8,532 nt of DNA from UBA6921 sp031370545 (GTDB lineage Bacteria; Pseudomonadota; Gammaproteobacteria; SG8-11), in NCBI GenBank assembly GCA_031370545.1, contig JANMQQ010000039.1:1-8532 (forward strand), read 5' to 3'. Shown here piece after piece: positions 1 to 6,478 of the stretch. Position numbers and translations under genes: made by a program. Positions within the stretch are counted from its first letter, which is position 1; every line of letters starts with the position of its first letter. The notes under the pieces were generated by a model. It was given only the letters and a program-made list of their open reading frames with translations. It did not search any database and had not been told where the DNA came from.

Positions 1-1244
1 CGTTTAATGTCGAGAACCTGTCACCGCTGGATGCATCGACTAAATTCGCAGCGCTCGCCAACCAGATCGTCAACCATCTGCGCGCGCCGGATATCGTTGC
101 GCTAATGGAGGTGCAAGATAACAACGGGCCAACCAACGACAGCATCGTGGACGCGACCACCACGTTCAATATGTTGATGAGTGCGATTCAGACGGCGGGC
201 GGACCGGTGTACCAATTCCGCAGTATCAATCCGGCCGACGATCAGGATGGCGGGCAACCCGGCGGCAATATCCGCGTTGGCTTTCTGTTCAATCCAGCGC
301 GCGTGAATTTCGTTGATCGCGCCGGTGCGGGCGCGACCACATCCAACAGCGTCGTGAACAACGCCGGTGTGGCGCAACTGCAATACAGCCCCGGCCGTAT
401 TGATCCCACCAACAGTGCGTTCAGCTCCAGCCGCAAACCGCTGGCAGCGGAGTTCACATTTAATGGCCGCACGGTGTTCATGATCGCGAACCATTTCAAC
501 TCCAAAGGTGGCGATGATCCGTTATTCGGTCACATCCAGCCGCCGCTGCGCAGCTCGGAAGTGCAGCGTCATCAGCAAGCCGCCATTGTGAGTAATTTCG
601 TGCAAAACATTCTGGCAGTGAATGCGAACGCGGATATCTTCGTCGTCGGCGACCTGAACGATTTCGAGTTCTCCAGCACCTTGACCATTCTCAAAACCGG
701 CAGCGGACTTGTGGATCTGGTTGACTCGCTGCCGGCCAGCGAGCGCTACACCTATGTGTACGAAGGCAACTCGCAAGTTCTTGACCACATTCTGGTGAGC
801 GCGCATCTGGCAACCACCGCGGCGCCGGAATACGACATCGTGCATGTGAATTCCGAGTACGCAACTCAGACCAGCGATCACGAACCCGAAGTCGCACGTG
901 TATCGCTGGCGGCACAACCGGCCTATGTGGATGTAACGGGCCAGGTGTCAACCTACAGTTCGGGACTGACTTACAAGCGCAAAACGCAAACTTACGAGGG
1001 CACAATTACCGTGACCAACACCAGCGCGAGTGCGATCAGCGGGCCACTGCAGCTCGAACTGCAAAGCCTCAGTGCGGGTGTGACGTGGGTCAATGCAAGC
1101 GGAACCCATGCGGGAAATCCGTACCTCAGCCTGGCTCCGGGCGGTTTGACACCGGGCGCATCGGTAACTGTGCCGGTGCAATTCAGCAATCCAGCGCAGG
1201 CACCTATCAGCTACAGCAAGCGAGTGTATTCGGGAACGTTTTAA
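1..1244 (+). CDS. Secreted endonuclease/exonuclease/phosphatase-family nuclease, ExeM/NucH-like (5' end outside window)
   Basis: This is the C-terminal 413 residues of a larger protein. The reading frame is open from base 3 with no start visible, so the true start lies upstream. The EEP (DNase I-like) fold is clear from its metal and catalytic motifs, numbered from the codon at base 3: FNVENL (residues 1-6, Asn5), MEVQDNNG (Glu36), NHFNSKGGDD (His164), GDLNDFE (Asp217, Asn219) and SDHEPE (Asp292, His293). The full motif set suggests an active Mg-dependent phosphodiesterase. The motif spellings are those of the extracellular DNase ExeM/NucH group, which degrades extracellular DNA. Residues 308-413 form a separate beta-rich Ig/fibronectin-like domain of the kind often appended to secreted hydrolases. 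The signal peptide and any lamin-tail or OB-fold domains, common in this family, would be upstream. It ends with TAA at 1242-1244, 125 bp before the next gene on the same strand. Substrate preference is inferred from family membership only. Confidence 0.9.
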   Translation, partial: FNVENLSPLDASTKFAALANQIVNHLRAPDIVALMEVQDNNGPTNDSIVDATTTFNMLMSAIQTAGGPVYQFRSINPADDQDGGQPGGNIRVGFLFNPARVNFVDRAGAGATTSNSVVNNAGVAQLQYSPGRIDPTNSAFSSSRKPLAAEFTFNGRTVFMIANHFNSKGGDDPLFGHIQPPLRSSEVQRHQQAAIVSNFVQNILAVNANADIFVVGDLNDFEFSSTLTILKTGSGLVDLVDSLPASERYTYVYEGNSQVLDHILVSAHLATTAAPEYDIVHVNSEYATQTSDHEPEVARVSLAAQPAYVDVTGQVSTYSSGLTYKRKTQTYEGTITVTNTSASAISGPLQLELQSLSAGVTWVNASGTHAGNPYLSLAPGGLTPGASVTVPVQFSNPAQAPISYSKRVYSGTF

Positions 1245-1301
1245 TCCAGGCGCGGATATCCCAGAGGACAAGCGGGTTAGAAACAAGGCAGCACGTATTG
1301 A

Positions 1302-1329
1302 CTCCCCTCCTCATTCTCGAGGAGGGGAG
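1302..1329 (+). terminator. Perfect 11-bp hairpin after the nuclease gene; possible terminator or transcript-end stem-loop
   Basis: The arms CTCCCCTCCTC (1302-1312) and GAGGAGGGGAG (1319-1329) are exact reverse complements around the 6-nt loop ATTCTC. It lies 57 nt past the nuclease stop codon and 40 nt before the PEP-CTERM gene start. No T-run follows on either strand, so it is not a textbook Rho-independent terminator. It may stabilise a 3' end, attenuate read-through, or belong to a dispersed palindromic repeat family. A similar hairpin lies at 2647-2674. Confidence 0.45.
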
Positions 1330-1369
1330 GAATTGAATACCAACTCACTTCATCAACAGGAGAAATATC

Positions 1370-2014
1370 ATGCAAAAGTATCAGCGATGGTTCGTAACCG
1401 TCATCTTCGCACTGGCCCTGTTACAGCCGTTTACGCACGCATCGGCAGCGTCGATGTATCACGTCAGCGTCGATACATCCTCTTTGGCCAGCAGCACAGG
1501 CTTTCTCGATCTGCAATTCAATCCAGGCGACACCACTGCGCCGTCAGCAACTGCGCTGCTAAATGGATTCGGCGGCGATTCGACCCTGAACTCTGGCGCA
1601 GTGGTCGACGGCAATGTGCTGGGCGCTTTGCCCGGGTCATTGAATTTTTCCAATGGCACGGCATTCAATGCAGTATTGCAGCCCGTGACCTTTGGCAACC
1701 TGTTTGACTTTACGATCAACTTTAGTGGCGCGTACGAAACGGCCTTGTCAGGCTCCGGCACACGTTTCTCGCTGGCATTACTCGATACATTTTACAACCC
1801 CCTGGCCAGCGTCGATCCTGCCGGTACAATTTTGCAATTCGAAGTGATGCCGGGCGGCAATGTATCGGCCACGACGTTCGATGCAAGTTTCGGCGCCCCG
1901 TCCATCGTCACGCTGTCAGCCGTACCTGTACCGGCCGCGCTGCCGTTACTGGCGGCGGCGTTGAGTCTGTTTGGTTTTACACGCCGTCGGCCTAGCTGTG
2001 ACGAATGCGTGTAG
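1370..2014 (+). CDS. Exported PEP-CTERM-type protein (resembles the NF038129 family), VPxPA sorting signal
   Basis: This is a 214-residue protein of unknown molecular function. The ATG at 1370 is supported by AGGAG at 1358-1362, 7 nt upstream. Residues 1-26 are a signal peptide: a basic start, a hydrophobic core at 8-18, and an A24-S25-A26 cleavage motif. Residues 27-180 are a beta-rich secreted domain (YHVSVDTSSL, GFLDLQFNPG, FDFTINFSG) that I recognise as like the NF038129 group of PEP-CTERM proteins. The C-terminus is a tripartite sorting signal: VPVPA at 185-189, a hydrophobic helix at about 190-204, and an Arg cluster at 205-207. This is a variant of the usual VPEP motif. In this class an exosortase/archaeosortase is expected to cleave the tail during export to the cell surface or matrix. 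A seven-residue tail with two Cys (PSCDECV) follows the Arg cluster and is slightly unusual. The role is unknown; exopolysaccharide or surface association is inferred from the class. Confidence 0.85.
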   Translation: MQKYQRWFVTVIFALALLQPFTHASAASMYHVSVDTSSLASSTGFLDLQFNPGDTTAPSATALLNGFGGDSTLNSGAVVDGNVLGALPGSLNFSNGTAFNAVLQPVTFGNLFDFTINFSGAYETALSGSGTRFSLALLDTFYNPLASVDPAGTILQFEVMPGGNVSATTFDASFGAPSIVTLSAVPVPAALPLLAAALSLFGFTRRRPSCDECV

Positions 2015-2031
2015 CACAGATTATTCTACGG

Positions 2032-2065
2032 TTGTTCGTATGGCACGCCGAACAAACGTCGTGCC
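2032..2065. other. Overlapping short inverted repeats between convergent genes
   Basis: TTGTTCG (2032-2038) pairs exactly with CGAACAA (2049-2055). GGCACG (2042-2047) pairs exactly with CGTGCC (2060-2065). The two stems overlap, so they cannot form at the same time. They lie in the 69-bp gap between the end of the PEP-CTERM gene and the end of the oppositely oriented relic, where transcription ends would be expected. No T-tract follows. Stems of 6-7 bp can arise by chance. Confidence 0.25.
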
Positions 2066-2083
2066 GCATGCCTTATCTTCATG

Positions 2084-2502
2084 TCAGCTGCAAGCGGCCA
2101 CCTGCTGGATACGATTCTGCGCTCCGGGCGCCACCGGCGAGTGGGCGGCGTTTACCCTGATCACGTCGCCGCTCTTGGTGTCGATGGTCATATCGATACT
2201 CGTCATCAACCGGCTGAACGCACCGGCGCTGGTGACCGGAATGTCACGACCCACGCCGTTGGGCAGCTCATCGACCCTCGTCGAACTCATGATTACCGGC
2301 GATGTTGAAGTCAAGACCGTCGCATTAGAAGTAACACCGTTAATAGGATCATTGCGTCATCTTCAGATAGCACCACCGAATCTGACGTGACATCACCGGC
2401 CGATACGCTATTCGGCAGAGCGGCATGCAGTGGGCCCGTGGCGGCAACGAACAGACCGGCACACAACGTGCGCGACATTGACAATTTTGAGAGTGTGCGC
2501 AT
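2084..2502 (-). pseudogene. Mosaic relic of a secreted metallophosphoesterase/5'-nucleotidase gene
   Basis: Reading on the - strand, an ATG at 2502 begins a plausible signal peptide (MRTLSKLSMSRTLCAGLF, then hydrophobic residues to PLHA). It runs into LPNSVSAGDVTSDSVVL, the typical opening of a PhoD-type N-terminal domain. The match stops at 2368, where WAR or similar would be expected, and this frame ends at TGA 2311-2313. Three blocks follow that match the intact nucleotidase at 6479-8482. Block A (about 2264-2318) encodes GLDFNIAGNHEFDEGR, matching intact residues about 194-211, and then shifts frame through a 2-nt loss. Block B (2148-2266) encodes GRDIPVTSAGAFSRLMTSID and onward, matching intact residues 373-412; 108 of 119 bases are identical by hand count, without gaps. 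Block C (2084-2146) encodes AHSPVAPG to the stop, matching intact residues 648-667; 54 of 63 bases are identical. Most catalytic motifs are gone, so no enzyme can be made. No Shine-Dalgarno sequence was seen before 2502. Confidence 0.85.
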
Positions 2503-2646
2503 GGCGATAACACTCGTGCAGTGTGTGAGCGCGGACAAGACAGGTTGAAATCGCCACGCTAACCGAGGGATATGACAAACGTTTGACCGCGAGCCCAACG
2601 GGCAACGCGATGCCGATCAAGGCTGAAAATTCTTCCGAAGGTTAAG
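2503..2646. other. Non-coding stretch upstream of the relic, no feature recognised
   Basis: Together with 2675-2737 this is the only non-coding DNA between the relic and the GHL10 gene. It would hold the promoter of the relic's ancestral gene, but I see no convincing -35/-10 pair or ribosome binding site. The open frame that continues upstream of ATG 2502 on the - strand to about 2598 has no signal-peptide or domain character and is not called as coding. Confidence 0.4.
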
Positions 2647-2674
2647 TTACCCCTTCCCAATTAGGAAGGGGTAA
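2647..2674 (-). terminator. Perfect 11-bp hairpin after the GHL10 gene; possible terminator or transcript-end stem-loop
   Basis: TTACCCCTTCC (2647-2657) and GGAAGGGGTAA (2664-2674) are exact reverse complements around the 6-nt loop CAATTA. It lies 63 nt past the stop codon of the GHL10-family gene, which is read on the - strand, so it fits a transcript end. Neither strand has a clear T-run after the stem. Stem length, loop length and the CCCCTYC core match the hairpin at 1302-1329, and both follow the 3' end of a gene for a secreted protein. Confidence 0.45.
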
Positions 2675-2737
2675 GGAAATAAAACACTACACTAATGGCG
2701 CACAGCGGAATCGTTCGTCATTTGCTTTAGTCGATGT

Positions 2738-5700
2738 CTACCAGCGGAGGGTTGTCGTACTGACGCCAACATTATTCGCTTCGTTGTACTCGCTCACCAT
2801 GTTGTTGGCGTCGTCAAGCACCAGCACGTAGTAGGGCACACCCGCCATCGCACTCCTTGGTTTATAGCAGGTCTTGTTACTCACGCGGATACTTTGCCCG
2901 GCCCCCAGTGACGATGGATTGCGACCGCAAGTCCCCGTACCGCTCGAGCTACTGGCAAGAGGGAGGTCGCCGACGTCGTACCGTGTGTCGGTCGAGAGAA
3001 AATAACGAATCGCAAAACTACCGGCTTTGGTGTTGCCCTGATTCGTTACCGTTTCGTTCATCAGGATCTTGGTCGTTCCCGAGCGCGTGGCGCTGACAGC
3101 GCTGGGTGCCAGGTCGATACCGTTGATTGCGATGGCCGTTGCCCACGTGTTGTTGCTTTCGTTGCTCTCGATGACACTGGCACCGCTGTCGACGACCTCG
3201 ATAACATAGTAGCTCCCTGCACCTACACTCGGTACCGCGCAGGTGCTGGTCGTGGTTCCACTCGCGGGGTTCGAGGTCCCGGCTGGCAGGCTGGTGACGC
3301 TGCGGCCGCAAAGTAAAATGTCGGTGCCGGCTTGATAGGTGGCGTCGCTCGACAAGTAATAGGCGATGTCGAACGTACCCGCAGTCCCACTTCCTTGATT
3401 GCTGACCGCATCGTTGATCACCAGAGTGGTACCCGATGGGGTTACGGTGAGGACGGTGGGCACGAGGTCGAGCGTGACAACCGTTGCGGTGGCCGTGGCC
3501 GCGTTATCCAGCGTGCGAGGATCGGTACCGTCCCCGGTTACGCTGGCCTCATTGCGATACTCGCCGTCAGTCGCCGCCGTCACGGTAAACGTGATGGTCG
3601 CGCCGACGCCGTTCGACAACGAACCGATATCACAGCGAATGTTCGCACCCGTCGTGCAACTGCCTTGACTCATGGCGACGAAATCCAAGCTTACCCCGGC
3701 TGGCAGCCAATCGTTCAGCACCACACCCGTTGCGGTGTCGGGTCCCTGATTGGTGATGGTGAGCGTGTACGTGAAGGGGTTTCCGGACAGCGCCGGTCCG
3801 GCACCGGTGGACGCCGTGATGGCCAAGTCCGTCGCCTGCGCGGTTTTGTTGGAGGTCATGCCGCTGCCATAGGCGGGTAAGAACCCGGTGGCGAAATCGC
3901 CGACTACAAAGCTATAGTGGATGAACCCCCCCGTGTTGATCCCGTTTGGATTATCACCGCGGGTGGCGATCGAGCGTGCGATCATCTCGTCGTTACTCAA
4001 GACACCGGAAATGCCGATGCCGGGATAAAATGGCACGCGATTCGCGATTTCGGCCGCCTGATTGGCCAGAGCGTAGTTGAACTCCTTGAGATCCGTCATA
4101 TAGTTCATAGGATGCAGCACATCGATTGCACCCTGCGCAATCCACTGCGGCCAATCCTGCGCATTTGCATCTCGACCGGCCTTCGGATCGGAACTGACTG
4201 CGGCCGACAAGATGACGCGCGGTTGGCCGCGACGCAATTTAGCTGCATTCACAGGAATCAACGCATCGTGAACCTCCTTGACGAAACTCGTGATGATGGT
4301 CGGCTTCCACGCGTTGTAGGCGATCCTTAGAGCACCGGTCCATACATCGGTCGGCCAGTTTGCTACAAGATTTCCAGTCTCAGCTTCAAAGCGCGCCTTG
4401 CAGCTCAGTTCGTAGGGGGTCGTACCACCACTGGTTCGAATATAGTCGAGATGAAGTCCGTCGATCTCATAGTTGCTCGCCATTTCGATCAGCGCGTTTT
4501 TAATCAACGCGCGATTTTGGTCGTCACATGGGCTTAACCAGTTGGGGTTCGCAAGCGGTTGCAGCAACAGCTGCCCGGAAGCGTCACTCACCTCTTGCAT
4601 CAGGCGATCCGACCCAAGCGCATCGATCCACGACTGCGGTGCACCCTGCATTCCCCACGTAATATCCCACGCATGCACCTTTATACCAGCCGCGTGTGCG
4701 GCAGTGACGACCGCACTGAGCTGGTCACCAAAGGCAGCGAAACTAGCGGAGCGTGGCAGATAGTTGCTCGCGTAATCGGCAATACCCGCAGTGGCAACGT
4801 TGGGAAACACGGCATTGAAGCCATTGTTTGCTAGTAGTCCAATGGAACGCGCCCAATCGCCCGGATAGGGACCGGCACCCGTATCACTCCAAACCGCACG
4901 GAACTCGCTCGCCGACCCGGCGGCCTGACCGAGAATGTACGCTTCCCGCATAAAGGGCCTGGACTGCTTGGCGTGTTCCACCGCGTCGGCGTAACGCGCT
5001 TCGTTCTGCGCTTGCAGTGCGGAATTGCGCAGCGCTTCGGCATTGGTAAGTGCGGCTTCCACTTGGGCCACGCGCCCGCTCGGTAATTGCGCTTCGCCCG
5101 CGCGAATGCCTGCCACCGCCTCGCCATAGTCTGTGTACTTGCCCACTCGCCCGATATCGGCGATTGACGTGCTCGAGGATTCCGGCCCTTGCTGGGGCAG
5201 GTAGTGACTCAGCAGGCTCAGTAACATTTTAGATTTGGTAGTGGCATCGTCATTCAGCAACACATGTGACATATAGAGGCCGGTGTCGCTTGCGATCCAC
5301 GTCGGCGGTCCCGCGGCACCGTTGTAGTCGTTCCAGTTCGCAATGACACGGGGATTGCGCAGCGGATTGCCGGTTACGACTTGCATTGTCGCCCAAGAGT
5401 TTTGCAGGACGAGCGACGGTAAGTTGCGAATGATCGGATCGAAGAATTGGAATGAAGCAAACTGGCCCGGTGGCCCTGGTGTATATGCACCCACCGTGAC
5501 CCCAAGCAAGCTTTGCACGCGTACATCAATGGAATGATTCGCCATGATCCGCCCACCGGCAGCGACATAGTTCTCAAGTATGGTCAGCACCGTATCCGGT
5601 AGACCCCTGTTGTTTGGCAGAATCACCATCTTGGCGGCTTTTAGATAACCCCGCTCGATGTCGGCGACGGAAATGATTTCGTGCGCGATGTAGGCGTCTG

Positions 5701-6406
5701 TAAGCAGCTTGCTGGTTTGGTCATAGATGTTGTTCCCGCTAGGGAAATCCTTGACGAGCGCTACGGCACTCCGTGGAACAGCACGGAACGCGCGTATCGC
5801 AATATCATTATTACCAGTGTCGGTGTTGGTACCTTCCCAAAGAGTTAGGCGAATCTTAGAAATTTGCTCCCAATTGGACGGCTGCGCTCCACCCCCTCCT
5901 AGCCCTCCTAGAGAGAAATCCTGTATACGAAACGTTAGGATTTGCCATCCTCTCTTTGTTGGAAATGAATTCAAGTAGTACTTCTGCCATTGGGGCGCGG
6001 ACTCGATATACAGACTCACAGGCCCAATTGCATCAGGATTGGGGACGAAAATTTCGAGTTGGAATTCCTTGTAGACGGAAAAATCGGTCGGACTACTGAA
6101 TGCATGATCAGAATTGCAGCGGTCGGCGACTCCTGCCGTATTACAGGATATGACCATGGCATGTTCGTTACCCCACCCGCCCGAATCTCCCGCCGAAATA
6201 GCGGTCGCGCCGGTCCAGGCGGCGACTTCCGGTATCCACGCGCCTTGCGCGTCAGCGGTGCTAAATGTCGGGTTATCGAATGGAGCAATCAGTAACGGCG
6301 CAGCTAAAGCGCTATTAAAACTAATTATCGTTAGCGCTAAAGCGATAAAGACAGATGCCCGCCGAAACGCTTCCCCAAAAACTGGAATACGAATTACTTT
6401 TTTCAT
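2738..6406 (-). CDS. Exported multidomain GHL10-family (DUF187) glycosyl-hydrolase-like protein with DUF11 and two CARDB domains
   Basis: This is a 1222-residue exported protein. The ATG at 6406 is preceded by AAGGAG (6414-6419) at 7-nt spacing. Residues 1-35 are a signal peptide with an ALA cleavage motif. Residues about 36-213 look like a carbohydrate-binding-type beta-sandwich. Residues about 214-405 look like a glutamine-amidotransferase-like alpha/beta domain (KDFPSGNN at 219-226, ILPNNRG at 262-268, AGGRIMANHS near 282), with no obvious Cys nucleophile. Residues about 410-495 are helical and Ala/Glu-rich. The GHL10 barrel runs from about 501 (EFRAVW) to 805, with GLHLDYIR around the conserved Asp654 and PGIGISGV at 795-802. 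A DUF11 domain (860 to about 970) and two CARDB domains (980 to about 1095 and 1098-1222) follow. The family includes E. coli DigH, which cleaves stem-peptide-free peptidoglycan glycans, but the substrate here is unknown. The gene follows the nucleotidase gene by 72 bp, so co-transcription is possible. About the first 200 codons are markedly AT-richer than the rest. Confidence 0.88.
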   Translation of the reverse strand: MKKVIRIPVFGEAFRRASVFIALALTIISFNSALAAPLLIAPFDNPTFSTADAQGAWIPEVAAWTGATAISAGDSGGWGNEHAMVISCNTAGVADRCNSDHAFSSPTDFSVYKEFQLEIFVPNPDAIGPVSLYIESAPQWQKYYLNSFPTKRGWQILTFRIQDFSLGGLGGGGAQPSNWEQISKIRLTLWEGTNTDTGNNDIAIRAFRAVPRSAVALVKDFPSGNNIYDQTSKLLTDAYIAHEIISVADIERGYLKAAKMVILPNNRGLPDTVLTILENYVAAGGRIMANHSIDVRVQSLLGVTVGAYTPGPPGQFASFQFFDPIIRNLPSLVLQNSWATMQVVTGNPLRNPRVIANWNDYNGAAGPPTWIASDTGLYMSHVLLNDDATTKSKMLLSLLSHYLPQQGPESSSTSIADIGRVGKYTDYGEAVAGIRAGEAQLPSGRVAQVEAALTNAEALRNSALQAQNEARYADAVEHAKQSRPFMREAYILGQAAGSASEFRAVWSDTGAGPYPGDWARSIGLLANNGFNAVFPNVATAGIADYASNYLPRSASFAAFGDQLSAVVTAAHAAGIKVHAWDITWGMQGAPQSWIDALGSDRLMQEVSDASGQLLLQPLANPNWLSPCDDQNRALIKNALIEMASNYEIDGLHLDYIRTSGGTTPYELSCKARFEAETGNLVANWPTDVWTGALRIAYNAWKPTIITSFVKEVHDALIPVNAAKLRRGQPRVILSAAVSSDPKAGRDANAQDWPQWIAQGAIDVLHPMNYMTDLKEFNYALANQAAEIANRVPFYPGIGISGVLSNDEMIARSIATRGDNPNGINTGGFIHYSFVVGDFATGFLPAYGSGMTSNKTAQATDLAITASTGAGPALSGNPFTYTLTITNQGPDTATGVVLNDWLPAGVSLDFVAMSQGSCTTGANIRCDIGSLSNGVGATITFTVTAATDGEYRNEASVTGDGTDPRTLDNAATATATVVTLDLVPTVLTVTPSGTTLVINDAVSNQGSGTAGTFDIAYYLSSDATYQAGTDILLCGRSVTSLPAGTSNPASGTTTSTCAVPSVGAGSYYVIEVVDSGASVIESNESNNTWATAIAINGIDLAPSAVSATRSGTTKILMNETVTNQGNTKAGSFAIRYFLSTDTRYDVGDLPLASSSSGTGTCGRNPSSLGAGQSIRVSNKTCYKPRSAMAGVPYYVLVLDDANNMVSEYNEANNVGVSTTTLRW

Positions 6407-6478
6407 TGTGGTTCTCCTTGAGGATGCCTATCTAAAACAAGGGGCCTGCGGTTTGTGTCGCAATACCTTCACACCCAC
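6407..6478 (-). other. 72-bp gap between the nucleotidase and GHL10 genes
   Basis: Both flanking genes are on the - strand. I see the ribosome binding site of the downstream gene (AAGGAG at 6414-6419) and no stem-loop terminator. TTGCGA is followed, at roughly promoter spacing, by a TTTAGATA-like stretch on the - strand, but the match is too weak to call a promoter. The absence of a hairpin is compatible with read-through from the nucleotidase gene. Confidence 0.4.

Noticed and set aside
1298..1303. TTGACT as a -35 box for the PEP-CTERM gene
   Set aside because: No -10-like hexamer lies at 16-18 bp spacing, and the site overlaps the hairpin arm.
1333..1707. Open + strand frame overlapping the PEP-CTERM gene start
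   Set aside because: It has no signal peptide, domain or ribosome binding site, and it overlaps a frame with a good Shine-Dalgarno sequence, a signal peptide and a sorting signal.
2311..2598. Reading the - strand frame from 2598 as an intact small exported protein
   Set aside because: The part upstream of 2502 looks like noise, and after 2368 the PhoD-like sequence breaks off into unrelated residues and a stop. The following bases match the nucleotidase in other frames, so a relic explains it better.
3332..3880. Long + strand open frame inside the GHL10 gene, and similar long frames opposite the other genes
   Set aside because: These lie opposite GC-rich coding sequence and show Arg/Gly-rich or low-complexity translations with no domains. 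They are shadows of the real genes.
6430..6470. Promoter between the nucleotidase and GHL10 genes on the - strand
   Set aside because: TTGCGA and a TTTAGATA-like stretch are only weak matches and could occur by chance in 72 bp.
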